Positions 52,923 through 63,175 of a DNA stretch of 64,000 nt are shown here, piece after piece. Position numbers and translations under genes: made by a program. The notes beneath the pieces were generated by a model. It was given only the letters and a program-made list of their open reading frames with translations. It searched no databases and was not told the origin of the DNA. Position 1 is the first letter of the stretch; every line of letters begins with the position of its first letter. The stretch comes from Marinobacter mobilis. GTDB taxonomy: Bacteria > Pseudomonadota > Gammaproteobacteria > Pseudomonadales > Oleiphilaceae. The stretch lies in the NCBI RefSeq assembly GCF_900106945.1, contig NZ_FNNE01000001.1, forward strand, positions 186,001 to 250,000, read 5' to 3'.

Positions 52923-54212
52923 TCAGCCATTTTCCCGGGCGATGGCCCGGTAGGCGATGTCCTTGCGATAAAACGCACCGTTCCAGCTGATCTCGCTGGC
53001 GAGGGCGTAGGCCCGCTGCTGCGCTTCGGTGACGGTAGCACCGAGAGCGGTGGCACACAGGACGCGGCCGCCATTCGTCACGACCTCGTCACCGTCCAGG
53101 CGGGTGCCCGCGTGGAATACTTTTTCGCCTTCAACTTCCGTCGTTGGCAAGCCGGAGATGGCATCACCCTTGGCATAGTCGCCGGGGTAGCCGCCTGCGG
53201 CGAGCACGATACCAACGGAGGCGCGCTCATCCCAGTCGGAACTGCACTGGTCGAGTTTGCCGTCGATGGCCGCCTGGCAAAGCTGAACCAGGTCCGACTT
53301 CATCCGCAGCATGATCGGCTGGGTTTCCGGGTCGCCAAAGCGGCAATTGAATTCAATCACCTTGGGGGCGCCGGTGCCGTCGATCATCAGGCCGGCATAG
53401 AGGAACCCGGTGTAGGGGTGCCCTTCGGCGGCCATGCCACGAACGGTCGGGTAGATGACTTCGTCCATGATGCGCTGGTGGACGTCGCTGGTGACCACCG
53501 GTGCCGGAGAGTAAGCGCCCATGCCGCCGGTGTTGGGGCCGGTGTCGCCGTCCCCGACGCGCTTGTGGTCCTGGGAGGTAGCCATCGGCAGTACATGTTC
53601 GCCGTCGACCATGACGATAAAGCTGGCTTCCTCACCTTCGAGGAATTCCTCGATAACGACCCGGCTGCCAGCGTCGCCGAACGCATTGCCTGCGAGCATG
53701 TCGCGGATGGCGTCCTCGGCTTCGGCCAGGGTCATGGCGACAATCACGCCCTTGCCCGCGGCAAGGCCGTCGGCCTTGACCACAATCGGCGCGCCCTGTT
53801 CACGGACGTAGGCCAGGGCCTCGTCGACGTCGGTGAAGTTGCCATAACCCGCAGTCGGGATGTTCTGGCGGGCCAGGAAATCCTTGGTGAAGGCCTTGGA
53901 GCCTTCCAGCTGGGCGGCGCCTTCGGTCGGGCCGAAAACCCGCAGGCCGCGGCTGTTGAAGAGGTCAACGATGCCAGCGACCAGCGGTGCTTCCGGGCCG
54001 ACAATGGTGAGGCCAACGTTGTTGTTTTCGGCGAAGTTGGCCAGGGCGTCCAGATCCATAACGTCGATGTCGACGTTTTCCAGGGCTGGCTCCCGGGCGG
54101 TGCCGGCATTACCCGGCGCCACAAAAACCTTGTCCGCGTCTGCAGACTGGGCGGCTTTCCAGGCCAGGGCGTGTTCGCGGCCGCCACTGCCGATTACCAG
54201 AATATTCATCAT
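52923..54212 (-). CDS. purD: Phosphoribosylamine-glycine ligase PurD
   Basis: PurD (GAR synthetase) makes the second purine intermediate. The ATP-grasp protein, 429 aa, shows NILVIGSGGREHALAWK, VKADGLAAGKGV and FNCRFGDPETQ. The first two codons are both ATG, and the second may be used. It follows purH by 17 nt and is closed by a strong terminator. Confidence 0.97.
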   Translation of the reverse strand: MMNILVIGSGGREHALAWKAAQSADADKVFVAPGNAGTAREPALENVDIDVMDLDALANFAENNNVGLTIVGPEAPLVAGIVDLFNSRGLRVFGPTEGAAQLEGSKAFTKDFLARQNIPTAGYGNFTDVDEALAYVREQGAPIVVKADGLAAGKGVIVAMTLAEAEDAIRDMLAGNAFGDAGSRVVIEEFLEGEEASFIVMVDGEHVLPMATSQDHKRVGDGDTGPNTGGMGAYSPAPVVTSDVHQRIMDEVIYPTVRGMAAEGHPYTGFLYAGLMIDGTGAPKVIEFNCRFGDPETQPIMLRMKSDLVQLCQAAIDGKLDQCSSDWDERASVGIVLAAGGYPGDYAKGDAISGLPTTEVEGEKVFHAGTRLDGDEVVTNGGRVLCATALGATVTEAQQRAYALASEISWNGAFYRKDIAYRAIARENG

Positions 54213-54229
54213 GTCGTTCCTTCTCTCTA

Positions 54230-55810
54230 TCAGTGGCGGAAATGGCGCATACCGGTGAAGACCATGGCAATGCCATGCTCATTGGCGGCATCAATGACTT
54301 CCTGATCACGCATGGAGCCGCCAGGCTGGATCACCGCGGTGATGCCGGCTTCGGCAGCGGCATCAATACCGTCCCGGAACGGGAAGAAGGCATCGGATGA
54401 CATCACGGAACCTTTGACTTCCAGACCTTCGTCAGCAGCCTTGATGCCGGCGATTTTGGCACTGTATACCCGGCTCATCTGGCCAGCCCCGATGCCGATG
54501 GTGCGGCCGGCTTTGGCGTAGACAATGGCGTTGGACTTGACGTACTTGGCCACTTCCCAGGCAAACAGCAGGTCATTGAGTTCGGCTTCAGTCGGCTGAC
54601 GGTCGGTGACCACCTTGACGTCTTCCATGGCGACCATGCCGAGGTCACGATCCTGCACCAGCAAACCGCCGGTCACGCGCTTGTAATCGAGAGCCTTGGT
54701 GCGCTCATCGCTGAACTCGCCACAGGCCAGCAGGCGTACGTTCTTTTTGGCGGCGACGATCTCGACGGCTTCATCGGCAATGGTCGGGGCAATGATCACT
54801 TCCACGAACTGACGGTCGATGATCGCTTTGGCGGTTTCGGCATCCAGTTCCCGGTTGAAGGCAATGATGCCGCCGAAGGCTGAGGTCGGGTCGGTGGCAA
54901 AGGCCAGGTCGTAGGCCTGACGGATATCGGCGCCGATGGCAACGCCGCAGGGGTTGGCGTGCTTGACGATGACGCAGGCCGGGTCGGCGAACGGCTTGAC
55001 GCACTCGAGGGCCGCGTCGGTATCGGCAACGTTGTTGAAGGACAGTTCCTTGCCCTGCAGCTGGCGAGCGGTCGCAACACTGGCTTCCCGTGGATTGCGC
55101 TCGGCATAGAAGGCAGCACGCTGGTGCGGGTTCTCACCGTAACGCATGTCCTGAACCTTGACGAACTGGCTGTTGAACGTGCGCGGGAAATCGGCGTTGT
55201 CATTATCCGCCGTGCGGCCGCCCAGGTAGTTGGCAATCGCGCCGTCGTAGCCAGCGGTGTGCTCGAAGGCCTTGACGGCCAGGTCGAAGCGGGTGGCGAA
55301 GCTCAGTTCGCCATTGCTGTCGGCCAGTTCGGCGAGGACGCGGTCGTAGTCGGACGCGTTGACCACAATGGCCACATCGTTGTGGTTCTTGGCGGCGGCA
55401 CGAACCATGGTCGGGCCACCGATGTCGATGTTTTCGATGGCGGTGGCCAGGTCGCAGTCCGGCTTGGCGACGGTGGCTTCAAACGGGTACAGGTTGACCA
55501 CGACCATGTCGATGGGGTTGATCTGATGCTCGCTCATGATCGCATCGTCGGTACCGCGACGACCAAGAATGCCGCCATGGATCTTGGGATGCAGGGTCTT
55601 GACCCGGCCATCCATCATTTCCGGGAAGCCGGTGTAGTCACTGACTTCGGTAACGGCAATTTGATTGTCCTGGAGCAGGCGGAAGGTGCCGCCGGTGGAG
55701 AGCAGTTCAACGCCTTGCTCGACAAGGCCTTTGGCAAATTCAACGATGCCGGTTTTATCGGAAACGCTGATCAGTGCGCGACGGACGGGGGTGTTTTCCT
55801 GGTTAGCCAT
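54230..55810 (-). CDS. purH: Bifunctional AICAR transformylase / IMP cyclohydrolase PurH
   Basis: PurH catalyses the last two steps to IMP. The 526 aa sequence has the N-terminal IMP cyclohydrolase (MGS-like) domain ([27 protein letters not shown]) and the C-terminal AICAR transformylase part with [11 protein letters not shown] and [11 protein letters not shown]. It lies between fis and purD in an order conserved among pseudomonads and relatives. Confidence 0.97.
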   Translation of the reverse strand: MANQENTPVRRALISVSDKTGIVEFAKGLVEQGVELLSTGGTFRLLQDNQIAVTEVSDYTGFPEMMDGRVKTLHPKIHGGILGRRGTDDAIMSEHQINPIDMVVVNLYPFEATVAKPDCDLATAIENIDIGGPTMVRAAAKNHNDVAIVVNASDYDRVLAELADSNGELSFATRFDLAVKAFEHTAGYDGAIANYLGGRTADNDNADFPRTFNSQFVKVQDMRYGENPHQRAAFYAERNPREASVATARQLQGKELSFNNVADTDAALECVKPFADPACVIVKHANPCGVAIGADIRQAYDLAFATDPTSAFGGIIAFNRELDAETAKAIIDRQFVEVIIAPTIADEAVEIVAAKKNVRLLACGEFSDERTKALDYKRVTGGLLVQDRDLGMVAMEDVKVVTDRQPTEAELNDLLFAWEVAKYVKSNAIVYAKAGRTIGIGAGQMSRVYSAKIAGIKAADEGLEVKGSVMSSDAFFPFRDGIDAAAEAGITAVIQPGGSMRDQEVIDAANEHGIAMVFTGMRHFRH

Positions 55811-55895
55811 GGTTCAATTTTTTCGCTGGATATGAACGAATGAAGGCCTCGCGAAAGTTGTCCGGGAGGCCCTCTTGGGATTCAGGGTGTCTGGA

Positions 55896-56213
55896 TTATA
55901 GCAGACCGTACTGCTTGAGCTTCTTGCGCAGGGTGCCGCGGTTCAGCCCCAGCATGGTCGATGCCTTGGTCTGGTTGTTGCGGGTGTACTTCATCACCTG
56001 CTCCAGCAGCGGGGCTTCAACTTCCGAAAGCACCAGCTGGTAAACGTCGGTGACCGGGGCGCCGTCGAGCTGGGCGAAATAGTTTTTCAGCGCCACCTCG
56101 ACGCTGTCACGCAGGGTGACGGCATTGCCAGTGCTGTTGATCGTCTGCAGCTGATGGATGTCATCGCCTGCATTCGGAATCCGGTTGTCGTTTGCCAAAG
56201 TCTCAGCGCTCAT
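55896..56213 (-). CDS. fis: DNA-binding protein Fis
   Basis: A 105 aa nucleoid protein that bends DNA and controls rRNA and growth-phase genes. The C-terminal helix-turn-helix reads [20 protein letters not shown]. It overlaps dusB by four bases (ATGA), the classic dusB-fis arrangement. A longish 85-nt gap separates it from purH. Confidence 0.97.
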   Translation of the reverse strand: MSAETLANDNRIPNAGDDIHQLQTINSTGNAVTLRDSVEVALKNYFAQLDGAPVTDVYQLVLSEVEAPLLEQVMKYTRNNQTKASTMLGLNRGTLRKKLKQYGLL

Positions 56214-57208
56214 GCTGCGAATACCTCTCCATTTCGTAAGCCTGAAAAGTACAGTTGAATACTTTCTTTCTGCTCCAACGGGTCTTCAAGGGTGTTGAAG
56301 CGTCGTCTGAATGTTTTACTCTCGTCGTGGGACTGCAAATACCAGCCCACATGTTTGCGTGCGATCCGGGGGCCCATGACCTCGCCGTAAAAGCTGTGCA
56401 ACGCGTCCAGGTGTTCGCTCAGGATCCGTTCCACCTCATCAAGGGAGGGGGCGGGCAGATGCTCACCAGTCTCCAGGTAATGCAGGATCTCCCGGAATAT
56501 CCAGGGGCTGCCCTGTGCGGCCCGGCCGATCAGAAGGCCGTCGGCACCGGTGTGCTGCAGAACCTGTCGGGCCTTCTCCGGAGATGTAATATCGCCATTG
56601 GCGAACACCGGAATACTGACCTGGGCCTTCACTTCCGCAATGGTGTCGTATTCGGCGCTGCCTTTATAGGCGTCCGCCCGGGTCCGGCCATGAATGGCCA
56701 GAGCCTGTATGCCGGCGTCTTCTGCCATACGGGCAATCAGCGGAGCATTGCGATGATGCTGATCCCAGCCGGTACGCATTTTCAGCGTGACCGGGACATC
56801 CACGGCAGCCACTACGGCCTGCAGGATGTCCCGAACCAGTGCTTCGTCTTTCATCAGTGCCGAGCCAGCAGCCTTGTTGCAGACTTTCTTGGCCGGGCAG
56901 CCCATATTAATGTCGATAATCTGGGCGCCGTGCTCGGCATTCAGTCGTGCTGCGTTGGCCAGCATGTCCGGGTCGCCGCCGGCGATCTGGACGGAGCGGG
57001 GCTCCGGTTCCCCCTGGTGGTCCAGCCTGAGGCGGGACTTGCGGGTGTGCCAGAGCTTGCTGTCAGCAATGACCATCTCGGAAACCGCCAGACCTGCACC
57101 CAGACGCCGACAAAGCAGGCGGAACGGGCGATCAGTCACACCGGCCATGGGTGCCACGATCAAGGGGTTGGGCAGCGTATAGGGCCCGATTTTTGCCGTC
57201 GGCAGCAT
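56210..57208 (-). CDS. dusB: tRNA-dihydrouridine synthase DusB
   Basis: DusB reduces uridine to dihydrouridine in the tRNA D-loop with FMN and NADPH. The 332 aa protein has the N-terminal [16 protein letters not shown], the FMN region [20 protein letters not shown] with the catalytic cysteine, and [15 protein letters not shown]. It is translated with fis. Confidence 0.97.
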   Translation of the reverse strand: MLPTAKIGPYTLPNPLIVAPMAGVTDRPFRLLCRRLGAGLAVSEMVIADSKLWHTRKSRLRLDHQGEPEPRSVQIAGGDPDMLANAARLNAEHGAQIIDINMGCPAKKVCNKAAGSALMKDEALVRDILQAVVAAVDVPVTLKMRTGWDQHHRNAPLIARMAEDAGIQALAIHGRTRADAYKGSAEYDTIAEVKAQVSIPVFANGDITSPEKARQVLQHTGADGLLIGRAAQGSPWIFREILHYLETGEHLPAPSLDEVERILSEHLDALHSFYGEVMGPRIARKHVGWYLQSHDESKTFRRRFNTLEDPLEQKESIQLYFSGLRNGEVFAA

Positions 57209-57434
57209 GATCTGAGTCCGGTTTCAAAGCAGTTCGCGAGAGGTTCGGACAGGGGCTTCTCGATCCCTGACAGCGGGAGCATGACTCCCGATTTCCGAAG
57301 GGCGACAATGATACCGCCGAGAATTGCGCTATTGAAGAGGCAAGGGGGCGAAAAAGTTGATTATTTTTCGTTCTTTTTGGTTGACTTTTAGCCTGCCAGA
57401 TGACCCGCCCGGTGTCGCTGAAGTCAGCGCTTGC

Positions 57435-58721
57435 TTACGGGGTGTATGGCCGGAACGCGATATTGTAGTTCACAGCATCACGGCCAGGGTCGCGAATGCG
57501 GATGGCAATGCGCACCGGAACCTCTTTGGGCATGGCGGCCAGCTGGTCACCGTCTCCGGCGAGGTAGCGTTGTGGCGGGAACACGCTCTGTGCCACCACA
57601 TCGCCATTGAGGTTGGAGAAGGTGAGGGCAATGGCAGGGAACGGTTGTTCGAACGGAGCCCGGTTGACGATTTCAGCATCAACGATCAGGGCGTTGCGGT
57701 TTTCCGGGTCGGTACGAACCACCAGCTTGCGGCTCTGGATGCTGTCGATGTCCACCAGGGGCGCGAGTTCACAGCCGGCGTATTCACAGGCCATTTCGTA
57801 ATAGGGGCGTAGTTCAGGAACGGCGGACAGTCGGTCGAACTGGAAGTAGCCGACCTGGGCGCCGAGGGCGCCGACTAACCCGAGCACCAGCAGTGTCCAG
57901 AAGGTGCGCTTGAGCCAGCCGCTGCTTGTCTTGCCGGATACCGATACCGGCTCCCGGGCCAGATTATGGAACGGCTCGGGCTTGCTGGTGCCCTTTTCAG
58001 TCGCTGCTGCGGGGGTGTCGGTGCTGAATGTCGTCGTCTGTCGATCGCTGGGCGAGGCCTCCAGGCTCAGTGCCGTGACCTCATCCCGGGCTTGCGGACG
58101 ACTTTGGGTTTCGGGTTCACGCTTGGGCTCGGGCTTTGCTTCGATGCTGGGTTTGGGCTCGGGCGTTGCCGGCGCGATTGGCTCACGTAGGGCCAATTCA
58201 GGTTCAGATTCAGGTTCAGGTTCAGGCTTGGGCCTGGTTTCAGGTTGAGCCCGGTTGCTTTCCTGCCGGGGCTCGACCGCAGGTTCACTGTGATCGTCTT
58301 CGAGTATGGCCTCGGCCCAGCTTTCGTCCTGGTTCTGACTGGCAAGGTCGTCTTCGTCTTCAGCGGCGAAGCCGGTGAAAGAGCCTTCTTCCATGGCGAG
58401 GAAGCTCTCGCTCAGCTCATCATGGGAGAACGTGCTGTCGCTTCCTTTATAGCCCCGCTCGGAGGCATCCTCCTCGGGGTTGTCCGCAAACACAAAGTCC
58501 TCTTCAGCGGCGGGCTCGCTGGTGAAGGTCGGTGGCTGGGGCGCACTGGGAGCAGGGGCCGGCTGGGAAGCGGTCGAGGTAGTCCGGTGCTCCAGGGCAT
58601 TAAAAATGCTCATGCAGCTACCGCAACGGACTTTGCCGTTGGCGACGCTGAGTTGTTCTGCAGTCACCCTGAATTGGGTTTTGCACTTGGGACAGCGGGT
58701 CAGCAGACTACTCTCAGACAT
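57435..58721 (-). CDS. Zinc-ribbon and DUF3426 membrane protein
   Basis: A 428 aa protein of three parts: an N-terminal MJ0042 zinc ribbon (CPKCKTQF and CGSC, residues about 9-32), a long acidic Pro/Glu linker (PEPEPESEPE type, about 60-255), one membrane helix (FWTLLVLGLVGALGAQVGYF, about 270-290) and a C-terminal DUF3426 domain on the far side. The family is conserved next to prmA but lacks a known function. It is preceded in the operon by prmA. Confidence 0.9.
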   Translation of the reverse strand: MSESSLLTRCPKCKTQFRVTAEQLSVANGKVRCGSCMSIFNALEHRTTSTASQPAPAPSAPQPPTFTSEPAAEEDFVFADNPEEDASERGYKGSDSTFSHDELSESFLAMEEGSFTGFAAEDEDDLASQNQDESWAEAILEDDHSEPAVEPRQESNRAQPETRPKPEPEPESEPELALREPIAPATPEPKPSIEAKPEPKREPETQSRPQARDEVTALSLEASPSDRQTTTFSTDTPAAATEKGTSKPEPFHNLAREPVSVSGKTSSGWLKRTFWTLLVLGLVGALGAQVGYFQFDRLSAVPELRPYYEMACEYAGCELAPLVDIDSIQSRKLVVRTDPENRNALIVDAEIVNRAPFEQPFPAIALTFSNLNGDVVAQSVFPPQRYLAGDGDQLAAMPKEVPVRIAIRIRDPGRDAVNYNIAFRPYTP

Positions 58722-58784
58722 CCTTCCTTCCTGTCAGGGGTGTTGTCACAACTCGGGGCAGTTTAGACGTTCAGCCGGGTGCCG

Positions 58785-59681
58785 TCACGCGTTGTTGCGG
58801 CGTCCTGTGAGGCGTATCCAATCTTCCTGTTGTTCCGGCTCGTCCATGGTGAACCAGGGTTCGTAGGCTTCCATGACTTCGCGGGCCTGATTCGACAGGA
58901 TGCCGGACAGGACCAGCTTGCCGCCGGGCACGACTTTGCCGGCCAAATGTGACGCCAGCGAGATCAGCGGTTGTGCAAGGATATTGGCGAGCAGAATGTC
59001 TGCTTTCATCTCCGGCTCGCCTTCAGGCAGGTAGAGATCAAGGCGGCTATCTTCGACACCGTTGCGGCGGGCATTGTCGCGACTGGCTTCAAGGGCCTGA
59101 GGGTCGGTGTCAACACCCATCACATGGCGGGCGCCCAGCAGCAGTGCCGCGAGACCCAGTATGCCGGAGCCGCAGCCGTAGTCGATCACCTGGACATCCT
59201 GAACGTCCTGGCCGTCGAGCCATTCCAGGCACAGTGCGGTGGTCGGATGGGTGCCGGTACCGAACGCCAGGCCGGGATCGAGCATCAGGTTGGCGGCGTC
59301 AGGATCCGGCGCGTCATGCCAGCTGGGAACAATCCAAAGGCGCTGGCCGAACTTCAGTGGTTTGAAGTCATCCATCCAGGCCCGTTCCCAGTCTTTGTCC
59401 TCAACCAGAGTGACCTCAATCTCGGCCAGTGTCTGTTGGGTCTGTTGATGCCAGGCGTCCTGAATGGCATTCAGCAGCTGATCAATGTTGCGCTCTGAAT
59501 CGAACAGGCCGGTAACCCGGGTCTGGTGCCACAGTGGTGTGGTGCCAGGATCGGGTTCGTACAGCGGCTGGTCGGCGGCATCTTCCATGGAAACCGCGTC
59601 GGCGCCCATTTCCATGAGGAGATCCTCCAGCTGATCGGCGGTCTCCGGATCAGCTGGGATCTGTAGTTGAATCCAGGGCAT
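58785..59681 (-). CDS. prmA: Ribosomal protein L11 methyltransferase PrmA
   Basis: PrmA trimethylates L11. The 298 aa protein has an N-terminal substrate-recognition domain (MPWIQLQIPADPETADQLE) and the SAM motif VIDYGCGSGILGLAALLLGA, with LANILAQPL for the catalytic region. It sits between accC and the DUF3426 gene on the same strand. Confidence 0.96.
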   Translation of the reverse strand: MPWIQLQIPADPETADQLEDLLMEMGADAVSMEDAADQPLYEPDPGTTPLWHQTRVTGLFDSERNIDQLLNAIQDAWHQQTQQTLAEIEVTLVEDKDWERAWMDDFKPLKFGQRLWIVPSWHDAPDPDAANLMLDPGLAFGTGTHPTTALCLEWLDGQDVQDVQVIDYGCGSGILGLAALLLGARHVMGVDTDPQALEASRDNARRNGVEDSRLDLYLPEGEPEMKADILLANILAQPLISLASHLAGKVVPGGKLVLSGILSNQAREVMEAYEPWFTMDEPEQQEDWIRLTGRRNNA

Positions 59682-59738
59682 AGCAGGTCCTGTCTGGGTT
59701 GTTCAAAGTCCTTGGTCGCCCTGGAGGGTCGCTTGGGT

Positions 59739-61085
59739 TCAGTCCCGAATCAGCTTCTCCAGGTAGTGGATGGTGAAGTCTACCTGTTTAAAGCCTCCGT
59801 CGCGTACCAGTTTTCGATGCAGCGGCTGGTTGGTCTTGATGCCTTCAACGACCAGTTCTTCCAGCGCGTTCTTCATCCGCCGGCGGGCGATGTCCCGATC
59901 GTCACCCCAGGTGATCAGCTTGGCCACCAGAGAGTCGTAGAACGGCGGGACGGTATAACCACTGTACAGATGGGAGTCCACCCGCACGCCGTTGCCGCCC
60001 GGTGCATGGAAGTGCTTGACCTTGCCGGGGCTGGGGACGAAGGTCGTCGGGTCCTCGGCGTTGATCCGGCACTCCAGGGCGTGGCCGCTGATCTTGATGT
60101 CGTCCTGGGTGTACTGCAGCGGCAGGCCGCTGGCAATACGCAACTGCTCGCGGACAATATCGACGCCAGTGACCATTTCCGACACCGGATGCTCGACCTG
60201 CACCCGAGTGTTCATTTCGATGAAATAGAAGCTGCCATCCTGATACAGGAATTCGAAGGTGCCGGCACCGACATAGCCGATTTCCTTACAGGCCTGGACG
60301 CAGGCGTTGAGGGTGACCTGACGGGCTTCCGGGTCAATGTTGGGTGCCGGGGCCTCTTCCAGCACTTTCTGGTGACGACGCTGCATGGAGCAATCGCGAT
60401 CGCCCAGGTGGATCACATTGCCGTGGGTATCCGCCAGTACCTGAACTTCAACGTGGCGGGGGCGTTCCAGGTACTTTTCCAGGTACACCGTGGCATCACC
60501 GAAGGCGTTGCGGGCCTCCGACTGGGTGATCTGGATGCTCTTGAGCAGGGAAGCCTCGGTATGAACGACCTGCATGCCGCGGCCACCGCCGCCGGAAGCT
60601 GCCTTGATGATAACCGGGTAGCCGATCTCGCGGGCGATGCGCAGGGTGCGCTGATCGTCCTCGGTAATCGGGCCGTTGGAGCCCGGAACCGTGGGCACGC
60701 CGGCACGGGTCATGGCTTCAATGGCAGATACCTTGTTGCCCATCAGGCGGATAACGTCGGCCGAGGGTCCGATAAAGCGAAAGCCGCTCTGCTCGACCAT
60801 GTCGGCGAAGTTGGCGTTTTCTGCCAGGAAGCCGTAACCCGGGTGGATGGCCACCGAGTCGGTGACTTCCGCTGCGCTGATGATGGCGGGAATGTTCAGG
60901 TAGCTGTCGGTTGGGCTGTTGGGGCCGATGCAGACGGATTCGTCCGCCAGTCGGACGTGCATCAGATCCCGGTCAACCTGGGAATGGACCGCAACGGTGC
61001 GGATGCCCAGTTCCTTGCAGGCGCGCAGGATCCGGAGGGCAATTTCCCCCCGGTTGGCGATCAGAACTTTCTCTATCATGGCCAT
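59739..61085 (-). CDS. accC: Biotin carboxylase subunit AccC of acetyl-CoA carboxylase
   Basis: AccC carboxylates biotin on AccB at the cost of ATP. The 448 aa ATP-grasp enzyme begins [23 protein letters not shown] and contains [14 protein letters not shown], the [17 protein letters not shown] active-site stretch and [13 protein letters not shown]. Met 3 may be the true start. It follows accB after 18 nt. Confidence 0.97.
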   Translation of the reverse strand: MAMIEKVLIANRGEIALRILRACKELGIRTVAVHSQVDRDLMHVRLADESVCIGPNSPTDSYLNIPAIISAAEVTDSVAIHPGYGFLAENANFADMVEQSGFRFIGPSADVIRLMGNKVSAIEAMTRAGVPTVPGSNGPITEDDQRTLRIAREIGYPVIIKAASGGGGRGMQVVHTEASLLKSIQITQSEARNAFGDATVYLEKYLERPRHVEVQVLADTHGNVIHLGDRDCSMQRRHQKVLEEAPAPNIDPEARQVTLNACVQACKEIGYVGAGTFEFLYQDGSFYFIEMNTRVQVEHPVSEMVTGVDIVREQLRIASGLPLQYTQDDIKISGHALECRINAEDPTTFVPSPGKVKHFHAPGGNGVRVDSHLYSGYTVPPFYDSLVAKLITWGDDRDIARRRMKNALEELVVEGIKTNQPLHRKLVRDGGFKQVDFTIHYLEKLIRD

Positions 61086-61103
61086 GGTTCCGCTACACCG
61101 CTG

Positions 61104-61568
61104 TTAGGAAATGATGATCAGGGGCTGGTCAAACTCAACCGGCTGGCCATTCTCGACCAGGATCTCGGAGACGGTGCCTGCCTTGTCGGCTTCGATCTGG
61201 TTCATCATCTTCATGGCTTCAACGATGCAGATGACGTCGCCGGCGTTTACCTGCTGGCCGACTTCCACAAACGCTTTGGCTGTCGGTGACGGTGAGCGGT
61301 AGAAGGTTCCAACCATCGGAGACTTCACCGCGTGGCCGCTGATGGCGGCTTCAGCGGGGGCTGCGGCCGGTTCTGCCGGAGCGGCTGCCGGGGCTGCTGC
61401 CATCGGCTGCGGGGCGGCCGGGGCGGTGTACTGGGCGACGATTGCGCCAGCGCCCTGGTCACGGCGACGTGAGATTCGTACCGAATCATCGCCCTCGTGG
61501 ATCTCCAGTTCTTCAACGTCGGATTCGTCCAGCAGCTCAATCAGCTTTTTGATCTTGCGAATGTCCAT
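61104..61568 (-). CDS. accB: Biotin carboxyl carrier protein AccB
   Basis: A 154 aa carrier: an N-terminal helix-rich region ([17 protein letters not shown]), a Pro/Ala linker and the C-terminal biotinyl domain with the biotin-accepting lysine in EAMKMMNQ (about residue 120). It passes carboxyl groups to AccAD for malonyl-CoA. It is cotranscribed with accC. Confidence 0.97.
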   Translation of the reverse strand: MDIRKIKKLIELLDESDVEELEIHEGDDSVRISRRRDQGAGAIVAQYTAPAAPQPMAAAPAAAPAEPAAAPAEAAISGHAVKSPMVGTFYRSPSPTAKAFVEVGQQVNAGDVICIVEAMKMMNQIEADKAGTVSEILVENGQPVEFDQPLIIIS

Positions 61569-61593
61569 AGTCAGTCCAGTCCCGTTTGTACTA

Positions 61594-62040
61594 TCAGTTC
61601 AATTGTTGAATTCGTTTGATGGCGGCCTGCAGTGCCAAGTCGTAGCCCTGGCTGCCCAGGCCGCAGATAACGCCTACGGCGATATCGGAAAAATAGCTGT
61701 GGTGGCGAAAGGCCTCCCGCGCGTGCACATTGGACAGATGCACCTCGATAAACGGTATATCGGTGGCGAGGATGGCATCCCGTAGCGCCACGCTGGTATG
61801 GGTGAAAGCCGCCGGATTGATCAGGATGAAATCGACACCTTCCGCACGGGCTTCATGGAGCCGCTCGATCAGCTCGTACTCTGCGTTGGATTGCAGGTGG
61901 AGCAGATGGTGGCCCTGTTCGGCAGCCTGGCGGAGAAGACGGTCGTTGATGTCATTCAGGGTTTCACGACCGTACACCTCCGGTTCCCGGGTGCCGAGCA
62001 TGTTCAGGTTTGGACCATGGAGAACCAGTATCGTAGACAT
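61594..62040 (-). CDS. aroQ: Type II 3-dehydroquinate dehydratase AroQ
   Basis: AroQ dehydrates 3-dehydroquinate in the shikimate pathway. The 148 aa protein shows [17 protein letters not shown] with the active Tyr, [12 protein letters not shown] and [14 protein letters not shown]. The ATG at 62040 fits the family; an ATG three codons upstream is less likely. aroQ-accB-accC is a widely conserved order. Confidence 0.97.
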   Translation of the reverse strand: MSTILVLHGPNLNMLGTREPEVYGRETLNDINDRLLRQAAEQGHHLLHLQSNAEYELIERLHEARAEGVDFILINPAAFTHTSVALRDAILATDIPFIEVHLSNVHAREAFRHHSYFSDIAVGVICGLGSQGYDLALQAAIKRIQQLN

Positions 62041-62446
62041 TGGAAACACTTGCCTTGATGATGTTTTTTGACAGGATCGCCGAAAATAGCAACATTTTCC
62101 AGCTAATCCTGGTGGTTAGACCATGAAATTCCATCCATTTTGACTGCTTTCATATGACCGTTCGATGACGACGGGCCGTTGCTCAGACTGAAAGCAGCCT
62201 TGCCACCGGACACCGTCAGCGGTCTATGTACCAGCACCGCCATTGTCAGTAACCCGGTGAATAACGTCCATAAGACGTTGGTTTCATAACCGGCAGGTCC
62301 GGGGTGTTGAGCGTTCCCTCCTTTCCGCGCCTAAAGCAGCGCTACTGAAGTGCTAGCCGGATGCTGCCAGAGTGCCCTGTAGCCACTGGGACCTGCGTGT
62401 AACCATGCGCAATGGAGACACTCGACTATAAATGGGGGGAATAATA
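62041..62446. other. Divergent intergenic region with inverted repeats
   Basis: A 406-bp gap between aroQ and the ISL3-like gene. It holds AACGTC-N5-GACGTT (62263-62268 and 62274-62279), an operator-like palindrome about 170 bp before the downstream gene, and a wider inverted repeat CTGCTTTCA/TGAAAGCAG (62144-62152 and 62189-62197). No gene or known RNA is recognised in it. Confidence 0.4.
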
Positions 62447-63175
62447 ATGAGAGATGTCGAAATGTGTCGTCACTTGCTGGGGGTCAAGGCTCCCTGGGAC
62501 GTCAGCCAAGTGCGGATGGATGTGCAGAGCCGCCAGATCCATGTTTACCTGACCATGGGCCGCTCCTGGTTCGGCCGTTATCTGCCGGATCAGACCCGCT
62601 CGCGTTGGCGCCATACCAACCTGGGCTCCTGTCAGACCTTTATCCATGCCACGTTACCCGACGACATCAGTGACCAGGATCGCAAGGTTGCGTTCCTCGG
62701 TGAATCGGGTAATGAATTCAGTCACGGGCTGGCCAGCCGGGTGGTGGACTGTCTGCAGGCGGGAATGAGTTACCGTCAGGTCTGTGAACTGATGGGCATC
62801 GACGTGCATCTGGCCTGGCAAATCCGTCTGGCAATCAGTGAGGGTACCCTGCCGGGCGTGGCTGCGGACGTGTCGCAGCGGCTCAAGGCGGAGGCTCCCG
62901 GTGTGGCCCGGGTGACTCAGATACCCCCGGGCAACGACCCGGTGTGGCACAACATGCTCAGTTCCGAGCGTCCGATGGAAGTGCGCATGCTCAGCCTGAG
63001 GCTGCTGCTGACCCGTTGTCGCCAGGAGTTTGGTCAGCTGCGGGGCGAGGATGCGCGCCGCCTCAAAATCAACGAAATACGCCGCTTCTTCATCAAGCAC
63101 GAGAAGCAGCTGGCGGCTGAAATCGAACAGCTGGCCCGGTTCCGCGACGACGCCAGCGGGAGGGCGGAATCATGA
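62447..63175 (+). CDS. Uncharacterised protein resembling the zinc-ribbon and HTH parts of ISL3 transposases
   Basis: A 242 aa protein. The N-terminal part (LLGVKAPWDVSQVRMD, then VYLTMG, RWRHTNLGSCQTFIHA) follows the line of ISL3 transposase N-termini, but the cysteine pairs of the zinc ribbon are lost. Residues about 85-130 (LASRVVDCLQAGMSYRQVCELMGI) fit the ISL3 HTH. No DDE catalytic domain follows; the C-terminal 100 residues are helical and charged with no match I know. The ATG at 62447 has GGGGG 8 nt upstream. It overlaps the next gene by 4 nt, so the two are coupled. This is a likely domesticated transposase fragment, probably DNA-binding; function unknown. Confidence 0.65.
   Translation: MRDVEMCRHLLGVKAPWDVSQVRMDVQSRQIHVYLTMGRSWFGRYLPDQTRSRWRHTNLGSCQTFIHATLPDDISDQDRKVAFLGESGNEFSHGLASRVVDCLQAGMSYRQVCELMGIDVHLAWQIRLAISEGTLPGVAADVSQRLKAEAPGVARVTQIPPGNDPVWHNMLSSERPMEVRMLSLRLLLTRCRQEFGQLRGEDARRLKINEIRRFFIKHEKQLAAEIEQLARFRDDASGRAES

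Noticed and set aside
52887..54305. A 472-codon open frame antisense to purD
   Set aside because: It spans purD and its terminator and has no start signal or known domain; a shadow of purD codon structure.
58136..58345. Tandem repeat array in the DUF3426 gene
   Set aside because: The repeated Pro-Glu codons encode an acidic linker inside a good reading frame; a protein low-complexity segment and not a separate DNA repeat element.
59667..61289. A 540-codon open frame antisense to accC
   Set aside because: It covers a well-conserved biotin carboxylase on the minus strand; GC-rich coding DNA commonly leaves such open frames. No domain is seen.
62447..63175. An active ISL3 insertion sequence
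   Set aside because: The protein lacks the DDE catalytic part and zinc cysteines, and no terminal inverted repeats or target duplication flank it.
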